64,000 nucleotides of DNA from Pseudomonadota bacterium (lineage in GTDB: Bacteria > Myxococcota_A > Polyangia > Polyangiales > Polyangiaceae). The number at the start of each line of letters is the position of its first letter. The first letter of the stretch is position 1. Position numbers and translations under genes: made by a program. The DNA lies in contig JAEXCN010000327.1 of the NCBI GenBank assembly GCA_023402175.1, forward strand, positions 8,851 through 72,850, read 5' to 3'. Below, one piece after another: positions 51,296 through 60,496 of this stretch. The notes below the pieces were generated by a model. That model made no database searches, was not told the origin of the DNA, and saw nothing but the letters and a program-made list of their open reading frames with translations.

Positions 51296-51445
51296 TCAAG
51301 AGTCTGCCGGCGGCCTCTGCTCGGCCGCATCGGACTCCTCGTCGTCGTAGCGCTTCGACTCCTCGCGCTCGGGTTCGGCTTTGCGCTCCTCGCTCGAGCC
51401 GCGTTCGGGCTCGGCCGTCTTTTTCGGTTGGGGTCCATCAGGCAT
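51296..51445 (-). CDS. small hydrophilic protein, 49 aa
   Basis: 49 aa from ATG 51445, after a GAGGTG Shine-Dalgarno sequence. It begins MPDGPQPKKTAEPERGSSEE and is almost entirely Glu/Lys/Pro/Ser (for example RKAEPEREESKRYDDEESDA), so it is probably disordered. It starts 51 bp after the catalase stop on the same strand and could be co-transcribed with it; small hydrophilic proteins of this kind often sit near stress genes. Coding status is uncertain. Confidence 0.45.
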   Translation of the reverse strand: MPDGPQPKKTAEPERGSSEERKAEPEREESKRYDDEESDAAEQRPPADS

Positions 51446-51496
51446 GGGGCACCTCGTGAGGATCACGACGCACACCACATGCCGGCCGCAGCGCCG

Positions 51497-53620
51497 TCAC
51501 GTACGAGGTGGAACGAGCGTCGCGCGTTCCCAGAAGCGGTGCTGACCGACAGCCTGCACGAGCGCAGCTGGAAACGCGGCGAGCTGCGCGCCGCGCGCGA
51601 GTACGACGCCCGGGATGGGCGCGCTCGGAGGCGCCTTCGGAGCGATGTCTTCGGCGATGGCCGCCTCGACCAGGTCGGCGCCTTCACCGGTCGCGCCAAT
51701 CGGCTTCGCGTGACGGAACGCCTCCTTGATGAACGGGAGCGCCTCACCTCCCGCTTTCAATGCCGTCACGCTTGCGGCTCCGCCCGGGACATAGACGGCA
51801 TCCCAGAGAACCGAAGAGGTGTTGAAGAAGGACTTGGTCGCCTCCGGACCGCCGCTCGCGACGGGACCGAGCTTCATCGAGACGATCTCCGGTCGAGCGC
51901 CGCCCTTCTGGAGGTCCGCCACGACAGCGGAGATCTGCGCGACGTCGACGCCAGGGGCCGCGAGGATCGCCACGCGTCGTCCACGGATGTCACCCTTCGG
52001 CGATGCTTCCATGCTGAGCACCGGCGACGTGAGCTTCGGCGGCGACGTCTTCTTCTTCGACGTGAGGACGACCCCGACGCCGTCGGCGACCTGGACCGCG
52101 AGATCCGAGTCGATGTTGGCGAGGATCTCGTTCACGTACCGCTCGCGGATCGGCTTCCGAACCACCTTCGACAGCTCGAAGCGGTACGCCTCGACGATGT
52201 GCACCTTCTCCGCGACCGACATGCTGTGGAAGAACATCGCCGCCTGCGTGAAGTGGTCGGCGAAGCTCGGCGAACGTTCGCGCGTCTTCTCCCCTGCGAC
52301 CGGCTCCGGAAAGTCGACGTAGGCGCCCTTCTTCGCCGTGAACGGGCAGCCGCCGCCGATCGAGTTCGGGAAGTAGTTCGCCCGCGTGACCGGTACTTCG
52401 TGACTACCGAAGCCGTCCTGCTGGTGGTTGTGGACCGGCGCGATCGGCCGGTTGATCGGCAGCTGCGCGTGATTCGGGCCGCCGAGCCGGGTGATCTGCG
52501 TATCGAGATACGAGAAGAGCCGCGCGGTCATCATCGGATCGTTCGTGAACCCGATTCCGGGGACGACGTTCGCGACGCAGAACGCAACCTGCTCCGTCTC
52601 GGCGAAGAAGTTGTCGGGATTGCGGTTGAGCGTCATCTTCCCGATGCGCCGCACGGGGGCGATCTCCTCGGGGATGATCTTCGTCACGTCGAGCAGGTCC
52701 GCGCCGATGTTCGCGGCCATCTTGTCGTCGACGAGCTGGATGCCGAGCTCCCATTCGAAGAAGAGGCCCGAGTCGATCGACTCCCACAAGTCGCGCCGGT
52801 TGAAGTCGGGATCCTTGCCGCCGATCTTCTGCGCTTCGTCCCACGCGAGCGAGTGCACGCCGAGGACCGGCTTCCAGTGGAACTTGACCAGCTGGGACTT
52901 GCCGCCCTTGTCGATCAGCCGGAACGTGTGGACGCCGAAACCCTCCATGTTCGCGAAGCTCCGCGGGATGGCGCGATCGGACATCAGCCACATGACCATG
53001 TGCGCCGACTCCGGGACGAGGCCGCAGAAGTCCCAGAACGTGTCGTGCGCCGAGGCGCCTTGGGGCATCTCGTGGTGCGGCTCGGGCTTCACCGCATGGA
53101 CGAAGTCGGGAAACTTGATGCCGTCCTGGATGAAGAACACGGGCATGTTGTTCCCGACCAGGTCGAAGTTGCCCTGCCGCGTGTAGAACTTCGTGGCGAA
53201 GCCGCGAACGTCACGGACGGTATCGGCGGATCCGCGCGATCCCTGCACGGTGGAGAAGCGAACGAACACCGGCGTCTCGAGCGACGTGTCGCAGAGAAAC
53301 TCGGCGGTCGTGAGATCGGAAAGGGACTCGTAGAGCTTGAACACGCCGTGGGCACCGGAGCCGCGGGCGTGGACCACGCGCTCGGGGATGCGTTCGTGAT
53401 CGAAGCGCGTGACCTTCTCGCGGAGGTGGAAGTCTTCGAGGAGCGTCGGACCGCGGACACCCGCCTTGAGCGAGTCGTCCGTGTGCCCGATCGGGACGCC
53501 CTGATCGGTGGTGAGCGTCGTCCCGTCGTGCCTGACCCGACTGCTCTCGAGGTCCTCGTTCTTGTCACCCGGCAGCGTTGCACCGGTGCTCGACTTCGCC
53601 TCCGCGGCCTTCGTCGTCAT
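51497..53620 (-). CDS. katE: large-subunit catalase (HPII/KatE type)
   Basis: 707 aa, the length of clade 2 catalases, which convert H2O2 to water and oxygen. Seen: RVVHARGSGAHGVFKLYE with the distal histidine, STVQGSRGSADTVRDVRGFATKFY, GNNMPVFFIQDGIKFPDFVH (distal Asn), PDFNRRDLWESID, and the proximal haem-tyrosine region ARLFSYLDTQITRLGGPNHA. The C-terminal ~150 residues (RRVAILAAPGVDVAQISAVV, DAVYVPGGAASVTALKAGGE) are the flavodoxin/DJ-1-like domain found only in this large type. Start ATG 53620, preceded by GAAGGAGGAGA. Cytoplasmic; probably oxidative-stress or stationary-phase induced, but no regulator site was identified. Confidence 0.97.
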   Translation of the reverse strand: MTTKAAEAKSSTGATLPGDKNEDLESSRVRHDGTTLTTDQGVPIGHTDDSLKAGVRGPTLLEDFHLREKVTRFDHERIPERVVHARGSGAHGVFKLYESLSDLTTAEFLCDTSLETPVFVRFSTVQGSRGSADTVRDVRGFATKFYTRQGNFDLVGNNMPVFFIQDGIKFPDFVHAVKPEPHHEMPQGASAHDTFWDFCGLVPESAHMVMWLMSDRAIPRSFANMEGFGVHTFRLIDKGGKSQLVKFHWKPVLGVHSLAWDEAQKIGGKDPDFNRRDLWESIDSGLFFEWELGIQLVDDKMAANIGADLLDVTKIIPEEIAPVRRIGKMTLNRNPDNFFAETEQVAFCVANVVPGIGFTNDPMMTARLFSYLDTQITRLGGPNHAQLPINRPIAPVHNHQQDGFGSHEVPVTRANYFPNSIGGGCPFTAKKGAYVDFPEPVAGEKTRERSPSFADHFTQAAMFFHSMSVAEKVHIVEAYRFELSKVVRKPIRERYVNEILANIDSDLAVQVADGVGVVLTSKKKTSPPKLTSPVLSMEASPKGDIRGRRVAILAAPGVDVAQISAVVADLQKGGARPEIVSMKLGPVASGGPEATKSFFNTSSVLWDAVYVPGGAASVTALKAGGEALPFIKEAFRHAKPIGATGEGADLVEAAIAEDIAPKAPPSAPIPGVVLARGAQLAAFPAALVQAVGQHRFWERATLVPPRT

Positions 53621-53858
53621 GGAGTCTCCTCCTTCGGTCTGGACGACCGGAGAGCGCGCAGCCGAGCAACATCGACGCCACCTCGGAAATCCCGCTGCAA
53701 GCGAGAGCCTCCCTCGGGCGGACGCAGAGGCAGAACGAGACAGAACGAGACACGCCGGACGCTGCAGTCACACCGCTGTGACCTCCGTTACATCTCGCGC
53801 GTGTCACGAAATGGTGATGACCGGGCCACGCGGCCGCATGACAAGCTCGAGCGAGGCC

Positions 53859-55127
53859 ATGCGAAGCAAGCACTATGGAAGGACGCTCGTCGTTGGTGCA
53901 GTCGTCTGCACCTTCGCCGGAACGGCCGAGGCGGCGAACGGCGACTCATGCGCGAGCTTGACGGACGAAGACAACAACGTCCCTGCCATCTACATCGAGA
54001 ACGGCGACACGCAGGAGCCACTCGTGAAGAAGATCGGCAAGCTCCTGATGCAGTCGTCGACCAAGCTCCGCGTCTTCTACCGAAACCGGCCGACCTGCAA
54101 CATTCGGAACGACCTCTTCACGGCCGCGAAGATGACGACGGTCGTCGATGGCACGACCGCGCGGCCGGTGCGCTACATCCCGAGCAATCCGAGCTTCGAT
54201 CCCGCCTCGGCCGCGCCGACGTGCACCGTGCCGGATTCGCCGGGCGACGCGAGCGCGAAGCCGATCGCGCTCGGGATCGGGGCGACCTACCTCTCGAGCT
54301 GCCCGCAGACGCCGGCCCAGCCTACGGACGTGGGCGTCTTCGACGGACCGGTCCAGGCCTACGGCTTCATCACGAACAAGAGCAGCAGCCAGGTCGCGAT
54401 CACCGGGGAAGAGGGCTACCTCGCCTACGGGTTCACCGAGGGTGGCGGCGAGGCGGCGCCGTGGGTCGTGCAGAACCTCCGCTTCAAGCGGGGAAGCACC
54501 GCGAGCACGACGCTGACGATGTCTTCCGCCATCCGGCTCCTTCCCACGCAGATGAAGGCCGCGCCGGACTCCGGAACGTCGGAGGCGATCATCACCTCCG
54601 TCATCAACAGCGCCAACCCGGAAGCGACGCTCGGGATCCTCGGCACGGAGCTGTTCGATCAAAGGCGCGCCGACATCAAGCTCCTCGCCTTCAAGAGCTT
54701 CGGCCAGCGCTACGCCTACTTCCCCGACTCGACGAACGCGTCGTTCGACAAGCAGAACGTCCGCGACGGGCACTACCTGCCGTGGTCGCCGACGCCGTAC
54801 ATCTCGAAGATCACCGCGGGCACGTCGACGATCATCGACGCCAACGCACGCCGCTTCTACGAGCTCGTGATGGGCACGCGCACCGGCGACGACGTCGACG
54901 GCCTACTCCAGGTCATCCAGAGCGGGCTCGTGCCTGAATGCGCGATGAAGGTGACGCGCGCCGGCGACGGAGCCGACCTCTCGCTCTACGACGACCCGGC
55001 ACCCTGCGGCTGTTACTTCGAGAAGAACGTCCCGCAAGGGACGACGTCGTGCACGGCGTGCACGGACGGCAACGACGCTCCCTGCAACGGCGGCAAGTGC
55101 CGCTTCGGCTTCTGCGAGGCGAAGTAA
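53859..55127 (+). CDS. PstS-like periplasmic binding-fold protein
   Basis: 422 aa from ATG 53859 (MRSKHYGRTLVVGAVVCTFA...AEA-ANGDS, a clear signal peptide; ATG 53838 adds 7 residues). Mature regions: VPAIYIENGDTQEPLVKKIG, TKLRVFYRNRPTCNIRNDLF, DVGVFDGPVQAYGFITNKSS, SSQVAITGEEGYLAYGFTEG and SGTSEAIITSVINSANPEAT. The order of strands and the GxVQAYGF...SSQ..I..EE segment recall PstS/phosphate-binding-like proteins found as paralogues in myxobacteria. The C-terminus adds a Cys-rich tail (CGCYFEKNVP, CTACTDGNDAPCNGGKC) that true PstS proteins lack. First gene of the 53859-61416 cluster. Ligand unknown, phosphate possible. Confidence 0.65.
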   Translation: MRSKHYGRTLVVGAVVCTFAGTAEAANGDSCASLTDEDNNVPAIYIENGDTQEPLVKKIGKLLMQSSTKLRVFYRNRPTCNIRNDLFTAAKMTTVVDGTTARPVRYIPSNPSFDPASAAPTCTVPDSPGDASAKPIALGIGATYLSSCPQTPAQPTDVGVFDGPVQAYGFITNKSSSQVAITGEEGYLAYGFTEGGGEAAPWVVQNLRFKRGSTASTTLTMSSAIRLLPTQMKAAPDSGTSEAIITSVINSANPEATLGILGTELFDQRRADIKLLAFKSFGQRYAYFPDSTNASFDKQNVRDGHYLPWSPTPYISKITAGTSTIIDANARRFYELVMGTRTGDDVDGLLQVIQSGLVPECAMKVTRAGDGADLSLYDDPAPCGCYFEKNVPQGTTSCTACTDGNDAPCNGGKCRFGFCEAK

Positions 55128-55128
55128 G

Positions 55129-55452
55129 ATGCGCAAGAACATCCACAAGGGCTTCCTCGCGGGTGTGCTCCTCGCCGCGAGCTGCTTCGTCTACGCCGCA
55201 TGCGACGACAGCTCGTCGGCGGTCAAGGAGCCGCCGCCGAACGGTGGCACGGACGGAGGCAACCCGGGAACGGACGGCGGCGGCAACGGCTTCGACGCCG
55301 GTACGCTCCCGGACGGCGCGCCGAAGGACTGCTTCGACAATCCGAAGACCCACTTCGAGATCATCAACGCATGCACGACCGCGACGAAGATCACGAAGAA
55401 TCCCACGCTCACGAAGCTCCTGCCCGACGGCGGGCTGCCTCCACTCGAGTGA
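55129..55452 (+). CDS. small lipoprotein, 107 aa
   Basis: 107 aa; ATG 55129 lies 1 bp after the upstream stop. Signal and lipobox FLAGVLLAASCFVYAACDDS: either Cys19 (AASC) or Cys25 (YAAC) could be the acylated one. The mature protein has a Gly/Asp/Pro-rich linker (NGGTDGGNPGTDGGGNGFDA) and a short C-terminal domain with a Cys pair (DCFDNPKTHFEIINACTTAT). Position in the operon suggests a surface accessory protein for the transport system. Confidence 0.65.
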   Translation: MRKNIHKGFLAGVLLAASCFVYAACDDSSSAVKEPPPNGGTDGGNPGTDGGGNGFDAGTLPDGAPKDCFDNPKTHFEIINACTTATKITKNPTLTKLLPDGGLPPLE

Positions 55453-55476
55453 TCATCGTACGACGCATGCAGTAGA

Positions 55477-56910
55477 GTGGCTCTCGTGCCTGCGATCGTG
55501 AGGGGTTCGAGCCGCGTCGTCGCTGCCATCTTGCTGCTTGCGAGTGGGCGCGCGCTCGCCCAGGCGCCGCCGCCTCCTTCATCAGCGCCCGCCCGGGCAG
55601 ACCTCGAACAGCGGGTCGCGCGGCTCGAGCAGGAAGCGGAGGCCCGGCGGACGGCACCACTGCCGGTCGTCGTCTCCGGGTACGTGCACACGGACTGGGT
55701 CGTCTTCCGGCAGTCGTCGCAGGACGAGATCACGCAGGACCGTCAGCCGCTGAACGAGGACCGCTTCCTGCTCCGGCGCGCGCGCATCCGCGCGGAGCGC
55801 GACGACGGCCCGTTCCACGGAGCGTTGGAGATCGACGCGAACACAGTGAACGGCCCGCAGGTCCGACCGGTGAACGCGGAGGCGTCGTTCAAGTGGCCGG
55901 CCGAGCATGCGTACGCGCGGACGCCGTGGGCCTACAATCCTTCGTCGCCACGCGTCGGATCCGGAAATCCAAGCCCCGCCGCGTCGCTGCAGCAGCCCAC
56001 GGGCGAGCCGTGGTTCATGGTGACGGCCGGTCTCTTCCGGACGCCGTTCGGCTTCGAGGTGGCCGAGTCGGAGCGCGATCGACCCTGGCTCGAGCGATCG
56101 ACGATGTCGAACGCGCTCTTCCCGCAGTCGTTCGATCTCGGGCTCCGCGTCGTGGGAGGTTTTCGTTTCCTCCGATACGCGCTCGGCATCATGAACGGTG
56201 CTCCGCTCGGCGAGCGGACGTTTCCCGGACGCGATCCGAACAAGAGCAAGGACCTCGTCTTTCGCGTCGGCGGCGCGACGGCGGTGACCGAGAGCTTCAT
56301 CGTCGAAGGCGGCATCTCCGGTGTGACGGGGCGCGGCTTCCACGCGGGACAGCCCGCCACGAAGGACTTGATCCAGTGGCAGGACTCGAATGCGGACGGG
56401 ATCGTGGACAACACGACCGAGCTCCAGGTCATCCCGGGCTCGCCCGCGTCGCCGTCGGAGAGCTTCAAGCGCTTCGCAGTCGGGGCGGACCTGCGCGCGA
56501 CGATCACGCTGCCCGCGCTCGGTGACCTGCATCTCCGTGCAGAGGTCGTCCGCGCGAGCAATCTCGATCGTGGTCTCTTCGTCTCCGATCCGGTCGTTGC
56601 CACACGCGATCTGCGCCAGCTCGGCTATTACGTCGGCGCGTCGCAGGAGATCACGCGCTGGGCGCTCATCGGCGTGCGCTACGACCGCTACGACCCGGAC
56701 GCCGACGCGAGCGAGCAAGAGCCGTTCGCGCTCGTGCCGCGCGACCTCTCGATGTCGACGTGGTCGTTCACCGCCGCAGGACGGACGCGGGTCGCGAGGC
56801 TCGTCGCCCAGTACGATCATCGTACGAACGCGCTCGGTCGCGACGCCGCCGGACGTCCGACGACGCTCGCCGACGACTCGTTCACGCTCCGCGCGGAGGT
56901 GCGCTTCTGA
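55477..56910 (+). CDS. OprO/OprP-like outer-membrane porin
   Basis: 477 aa from GTG 55477 (GTG 55486 or 55498 are alternatives; the signal VVAAILLLASGRALAQA is included in all). After a short coiled-coil segment (ADLEQRVARLEQEAEARR), typical of the phosphate-selective porin O/P family, the barrel begins: VVVSGYVHTDWVVFRQSSQD, FLLRRARIRAERDDGPFHGA, VTAGLFRTPFGFEVAESERD, GLRVVGGFRFLRYALGIMNG, LGYYVGASQEITRWALIGVR and the C-terminal strand DDSFTLRAEVRF ending in Phe. About 16-18 amphipathic strands. It probably passes an anion such as phosphate, consistent with the PstS-like first gene, but selectivity cannot be read from sequence. Confidence 0.8.
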   Translation: MALVPAIVRGSSRVVAAILLLASGRALAQAPPPPSSAPARADLEQRVARLEQEAEARRTAPLPVVVSGYVHTDWVVFRQSSQDEITQDRQPLNEDRFLLRRARIRAERDDGPFHGALEIDANTVNGPQVRPVNAEASFKWPAEHAYARTPWAYNPSSPRVGSGNPSPAASLQQPTGEPWFMVTAGLFRTPFGFEVAESERDRPWLERSTMSNALFPQSFDLGLRVVGGFRFLRYALGIMNGAPLGERTFPGRDPNKSKDLVFRVGGATAVTESFIVEGGISGVTGRGFHAGQPATKDLIQWQDSNADGIVDNTTELQVIPGSPASPSESFKRFAVGADLRATITLPALGDLHLRAEVVRASNLDRGLFVSDPVVATRDLRQLGYYVGASQEITRWALIGVRYDRYDPDADASEQEPFALVPRDLSMSTWSFTAAGRTRVARLVAQYDHRTNALGRDAAGRPTTLADDSFTLRAEVRF

Positions 56911-57812
56911 TGCGGAAGCTCGCGTTCTTCGCTGCGTCTGCGGTCGTCGCGGCCCTCGCGCTGATCGGGTGTGAACGAACACGCGCCGACGCGGGACACG
57001 ACGCGATGATCCACGTCGAGGGTGCTCAGTTCTTCCGCGAGGCGATGCCGGCCGACGAGAGCGGGCCGAAGGTGCTGTCGGCCACGCTCGCCGCGCGCAC
57101 GCGTGCAGGCGCCGTCGAGCAGGCATGCGCTGGAGATCTCGAGCGCGCCGCGACAGCCGTCGCGGTCGGCCTCGCTGGAGACGTCGGGTACTGGGTCGTG
57201 CCGGCGGACGTTCCGCTTTCGTCCGCTCCGACTGCGCCGACGTTCGAGGTCGTGTTCGGGATCGCTGCCGACGTCCAGCCGGGAAGGCATGACGTCGTGC
57301 TGCGCGCGGTCGATGCAGCGGGTCACTTCGGTCCGTCTGTCGTCCGTCCGCTCGACATCGCTCCGCCGACGCGTCCCGAGGGCCGGCTCGTCATCGCGCT
57401 GGCGTGGGACAACCAGGCCGATCTCGATCTGCACGTCGTCCTCCCGAGCGGCGTCGAGCTCTTCAAACGGAACCGCACCGAATACCAGCGTCCGCCGCCG
57501 AGCGCGGGGCCCGTCCCGCCGAATGCGCCCACCGACGGCGGCATCCTCGATCGTGACTCGAACGCGATGTGCGTCCCCGACGGCCAGCGCGCGGAGAACG
57601 CCGTCTGGACGGAGGCCCCGCCGGCGGGCCGCTACGTCGTCCGCGTCGACACGTTCTCGCTCTGCGGTGCGCCGAGCGCACACTGGCGCGTGGAGGCGCT
57701 GCTCGACGGCAAGCGCATTGGCGCTGCTCAGGGCACCAGCACCGAGATCGACACGCGCTACGAGCACAACCGCGGGGCGGGCGTCCTCGCTCTCGAGCTA
57801 GACGTGCCCTGA
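56910..57812 (+). CDS. YfaP-like (DUF2135) lipoprotein
   Basis: 300 aa; ATG 56910 shares its A with the upstream TGA. Lipoprotein signal FFAASAVVAALALIGCERT (Cys21). Residues ~25-150 are strand-rich; residues ~155-295 match the YfaP/DUF2135 type: LVIALAWDNQADLDLHVVLP, SGVELFKRNRTEYQ, GGILDRDSNAMC, and GRYVVRVDTFSLCGAPSAHW. This domain occurs in many myxobacterial and gamma-proteobacterial secreted proteins and is often Ca2+-bound through the D-x-D-L-D-L cluster. Operon position suggests an outer-membrane accessory to the neighbouring receptor. Confidence 0.75.
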   Translation: MRKLAFFAASAVVAALALIGCERTRADAGHDAMIHVEGAQFFREAMPADESGPKVLSATLAARTRAGAVEQACAGDLERAATAVAVGLAGDVGYWVVPADVPLSSAPTAPTFEVVFGIAADVQPGRHDVVLRAVDAAGHFGPSVVRPLDIAPPTRPEGRLVIALAWDNQADLDLHVVLPSGVELFKRNRTEYQRPPPSAGPVPPNAPTDGGILDRDSNAMCVPDGQRAENAVWTEAPPAGRYVVRVDTFSLCGAPSAHWRVEALLDGKRIGAAQGTSTEIDTRYEHNRGAGVLALELDVP

Positions 57813-57820
57813 GTCGTCGC

Positions 57821-60496
57821 ATGCGTGTTCGCCGGTGCATCGCGCTCGTCTGTGCGGCGCTCCTCACGGGCGCGCCCGCGGCCGCGCAGCAGCGCGGGAG
57901 CGACGTCGGAGGGCAACCGACGAAGCGAAAGCTCACGAAGATGCCGCGCCTCGTGAAGTTCGTCGAGGCGGAGTACCCGCCGGACAAGAAGGCTGCCGGC
58001 ATCGGCGCGTCGGTCGTGCTCACGATCGAGATCGCCGCAACCGGCAAGGTGACCAACGTCTCCGTCGCGACGAGCGCCGGCTCCGACTTCGACGCGGCTG
58101 CACTCGCGGCCGCATCGAAGTTCGAGTTCGAGCCCGCCGAGGTCGACGACAAGCCTGCGCCGGCGAAGATCACGTATCGCTACGACTTCGTCGTTGCACC
58201 GCAAGAGGCCGAAGCGCCGGCGCTCGCGTCGTTCGAGGGTGAGGTCCACGCAGCATCGAGTGGTGCACCAATCGCGGGCGCCATCGTCAGCATCCGTGAC
58301 ACGGGCGCGATCACGGCCGCCGGCGGAAGGGCGAAAACGGACGCCGCGGGCCGCTTCACGTTCCCGGATCTGCCCGCCGGCGACTACGAGGTGCTCGTCG
58401 AGTCGCCGGACGGCACCAAGTCCTCCTTCACCGAGTCACTCACCGCGGGCAGGAAGACGACCGCACGCTACGACGTCTTGTTGCCGCCGCCGCCGCCCCC
58501 TACGGGCGAGCCCACCATCGAGGAGGTCGAGATCCGCGGTCGTCCACGCGCGCGGCGCGAGACCGTCGACTACGCCGTGCGTGCGGAGCAGGCGAAGAAG
58601 GTGGCGGGCACGCAGGGCGACGTGCTCAAGGTCGTGCAGAACCTTCCCGGCATCTCGCGTCCACCCGTCGCTTCGGGGCAGATCGTCGTCTGGGGCTCGG
58701 CGCCGAAGGACACGCGCATCTACGTGGACGGCGTCGATCTGCCCGCGCTCTATCACGGCAGCGGCCTGCGCGGGACGATCAACTCCGATCTCGTCGCGAG
58801 CATCGACCTCGTTCCGGGCGCATTCGGGGCCGAATACGGGCGCGGCCTCGGCGGTCTCGTCCGCGTCGAGACGCGCGCATTGCCGCGGGGTACCCACGGC
58901 TACGTCGGAGCGGACACCCTCGACGGCTCGGCGTTCGTGTCGACGGAGATCACCGAGCGCATCCGATTCGGCACCGCATTCCGATATGGCTGGCTCGATC
59001 GCGTTCTCGCCGCGACGAGCGCGCCGGACGTCGGCGACTTCTTCCCGATCCCGCGCTACCGCGACGCGCAGATCAAGGCGACGTTCGATCTACGGAGGCG
59101 CGAGAGCGTCGACACGGTGTTCGTCGTCTCGTCCGACGAGCTCGATCGCACCGTCCCCTCCCCCGATCCTGCGAAGCGCCGCGTCGAGGCCACACGATCG
59201 GGCTTCTGGCGCGCGTACGCGCGCTACACGAACGTGGCGGACAACGGCGACACCACCGTCATCACCCCGTTCTTCGGCCACGACACGAGCTCGCTCGTCC
59301 AGCGCTTCGGCGAAACTCCCACGCAGCTCGAGGTCGACTCCACGCGCTACGGCCTTCGTGCGTCGCTCAAGTCGGCGCTCGGTTCACGCGTATCGCTCGT
59401 CACCGGGATGGATGCGCTGGGGACGGCATCGAACGTGTCGCGCGAGGGCTCACTCACGCTGCCGCCGCGGGAGGGCGACGTCGCGGTGTTCGGGCAGCCG
59501 CCTGGCGACGAATACGCCGTCGATCGCTGGAAGACGCACGTCCTCGACGTCGGCCCGCATGCGTACGCCGATCTCCGGTTCGGACCGGTGACGCTGACGC
59601 CCGGCGTTCGCTTCGACGCGTATCTGATCGAGGGCAGCAAGAAGCTACCGCCAGTCGGCAACGTCCCGCCCATCGGCTTCTCGCGGATGGAAACGGCGGT
59701 CGCGCCGCGCGCATCTGCTCGATGGGACGTGACGCGACGGTTCGCGCTCACCACGGCGTACGGCAACTATCATCAGCCGCCCGAGCCCGAAGACCTCTCG
59801 GCCGTGTTCGGTACTCCCGAGCTCGGACTCTCGCGTTCGACGCACGTGACCTTCGGCGAGTCGCTCCGAGTCACCGAGACGCTCACGTTCGACGTCGTCG
59901 CCTTCGACAAGCGCATGAACGACCTCGTCGTCCGCAGCCGCCTCCCGAATCCACTCCGGGCAAGGGCGCTCACGCAGAACGGGCAGGGCCACAGCTACGG
60001 CGTGCAATTCCTCGTGCGCCAGGAGCTCTGGAAGGGCTTCTTCGGATGGGCGTCGTATGCGATCAGCAAGAGCGAGCGTCGCTTCGAAGGCGACGAGCGC
60101 TGGCGTCCGTTCGACTTCGATCAACCTCACGTGCTCTCGCTCGTCGCCAGCCAGGAGATCGGTCTGTGGGGAGTCGGCGCTCGCTTCCGGTACGCGAGTG
60201 GTAACCCACGCACGCCGGTGACGGGCAGCGTCTACGACGCGCGCTCCGATCGATTCGATCCGGTATTCGGTCCACAAGGGTCGATCCGGGTCCCTTCGTT
60301 CTGGCAGCTCGATCTCCGCGTCGATCGCACATTCCCGCTCGGCCGGAGCGCGCGCGCCCTCGTCTTCGCCGACCTGCAGAACGTGACGAATCGACAGAAT
60401 GCGGAGGAGATCGTCTATTCCGGAGACTTCCGCCGCCGCGGGATCATCACCGGTCTGCCGTTCATCGCGGTGATCGGCGGGAGGCTCGAGCTGTGA
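57821..60496 (+). CDS. TonB-dependent receptor with N-terminal TonB C-terminal domain
   Basis: 891 aa. Signal peptide RCIALVCAALLTGAPAAA. Residues ~42-126 are a TonB C-terminal (energy transducer) domain: PRLVKFVEAEYPPDKKAAGI, GASVVLTIEIAATGKVTNVS, FDAAALAAASKFEFEPAEVD. Residues ~135-220 are a carboxypeptidase-regulatory-like beta domain (APIAGAIVSIRDTGAITAAG, TDAAGRFTFPDLPAGDYEVL). Residues ~255-360 are the TonB-box/plug (VLKVVQNLPGISRPPVASGQ, DTRIYVDGVDLPALYHGSGL, LVPGAFGAEYGRGLGGLVRV). The rest is a ~22-strand barrel ending FIAVIGGRLEL. Having the energy transducer's periplasmic domain on the receptor is unusual; TonB_C domains normally belong to inner-membrane TonB. The next gene overlaps by 4 bp. 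Confidence 0.85.
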   Translation: MRVRRCIALVCAALLTGAPAAAQQRGSDVGGQPTKRKLTKMPRLVKFVEAEYPPDKKAAGIGASVVLTIEIAATGKVTNVSVATSAGSDFDAAALAAASKFEFEPAEVDDKPAPAKITYRYDFVVAPQEAEAPALASFEGEVHAASSGAPIAGAIVSIRDTGAITAAGGRAKTDAAGRFTFPDLPAGDYEVLVESPDGTKSSFTESLTAGRKTTARYDVLLPPPPPPTGEPTIEEVEIRGRPRARRETVDYAVRAEQAKKVAGTQGDVLKVVQNLPGISRPPVASGQIVVWGSAPKDTRIYVDGVDLPALYHGSGLRGTINSDLVASIDLVPGAFGAEYGRGLGGLVRVETRALPRGTHGYVGADTLDGSAFVSTEITERIRFGTAFRYGWLDRVLAATSAPDVGDFFPIPRYRDAQIKATFDLRRRESVDTVFVVSSDELDRTVPSPDPAKRRVEATRSGFWRAYARYTNVADNGDTTVITPFFGHDTSSLVQRFGETPTQLEVDSTRYGLRASLKSALGSRVSLVTGMDALGTASNVSREGSLTLPPREGDVAVFGQPPGDEYAVDRWKTHVLDVGPHAYADLRFGPVTLTPGVRFDAYLIEGSKKLPPVGNVPPIGFSRMETAVAPRASARWDVTRRFALTTAYGNYHQPPEPEDLSAVFGTPELGLSRSTHVTFGESLRVTETLTFDVVAFDKRMNDLVVRSRLPNPLRARALTQNGQGHSYGVQFLVRQELWKGFFGWASYAISKSERRFEGDERWRPFDFDQPHVLSLVASQEIGLWGVGARFRYASGNPRTPVTGSVYDARSDRFDPVFGPQGSIRVPSFWQLDLRVDRTFPLGRSARALVFADLQNVTNRQNAEEIVYSGDFRRRGIITGLPFIAVIGGRLEL

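Noticed and set aside
50918..54937. A 1339-codon plus-strand frame antisense to katE
   Set aside because: Arg/Asp/His-rich translation with no domain; katE on the minus strand has complete catalase motifs. A high-GC shadow frame.
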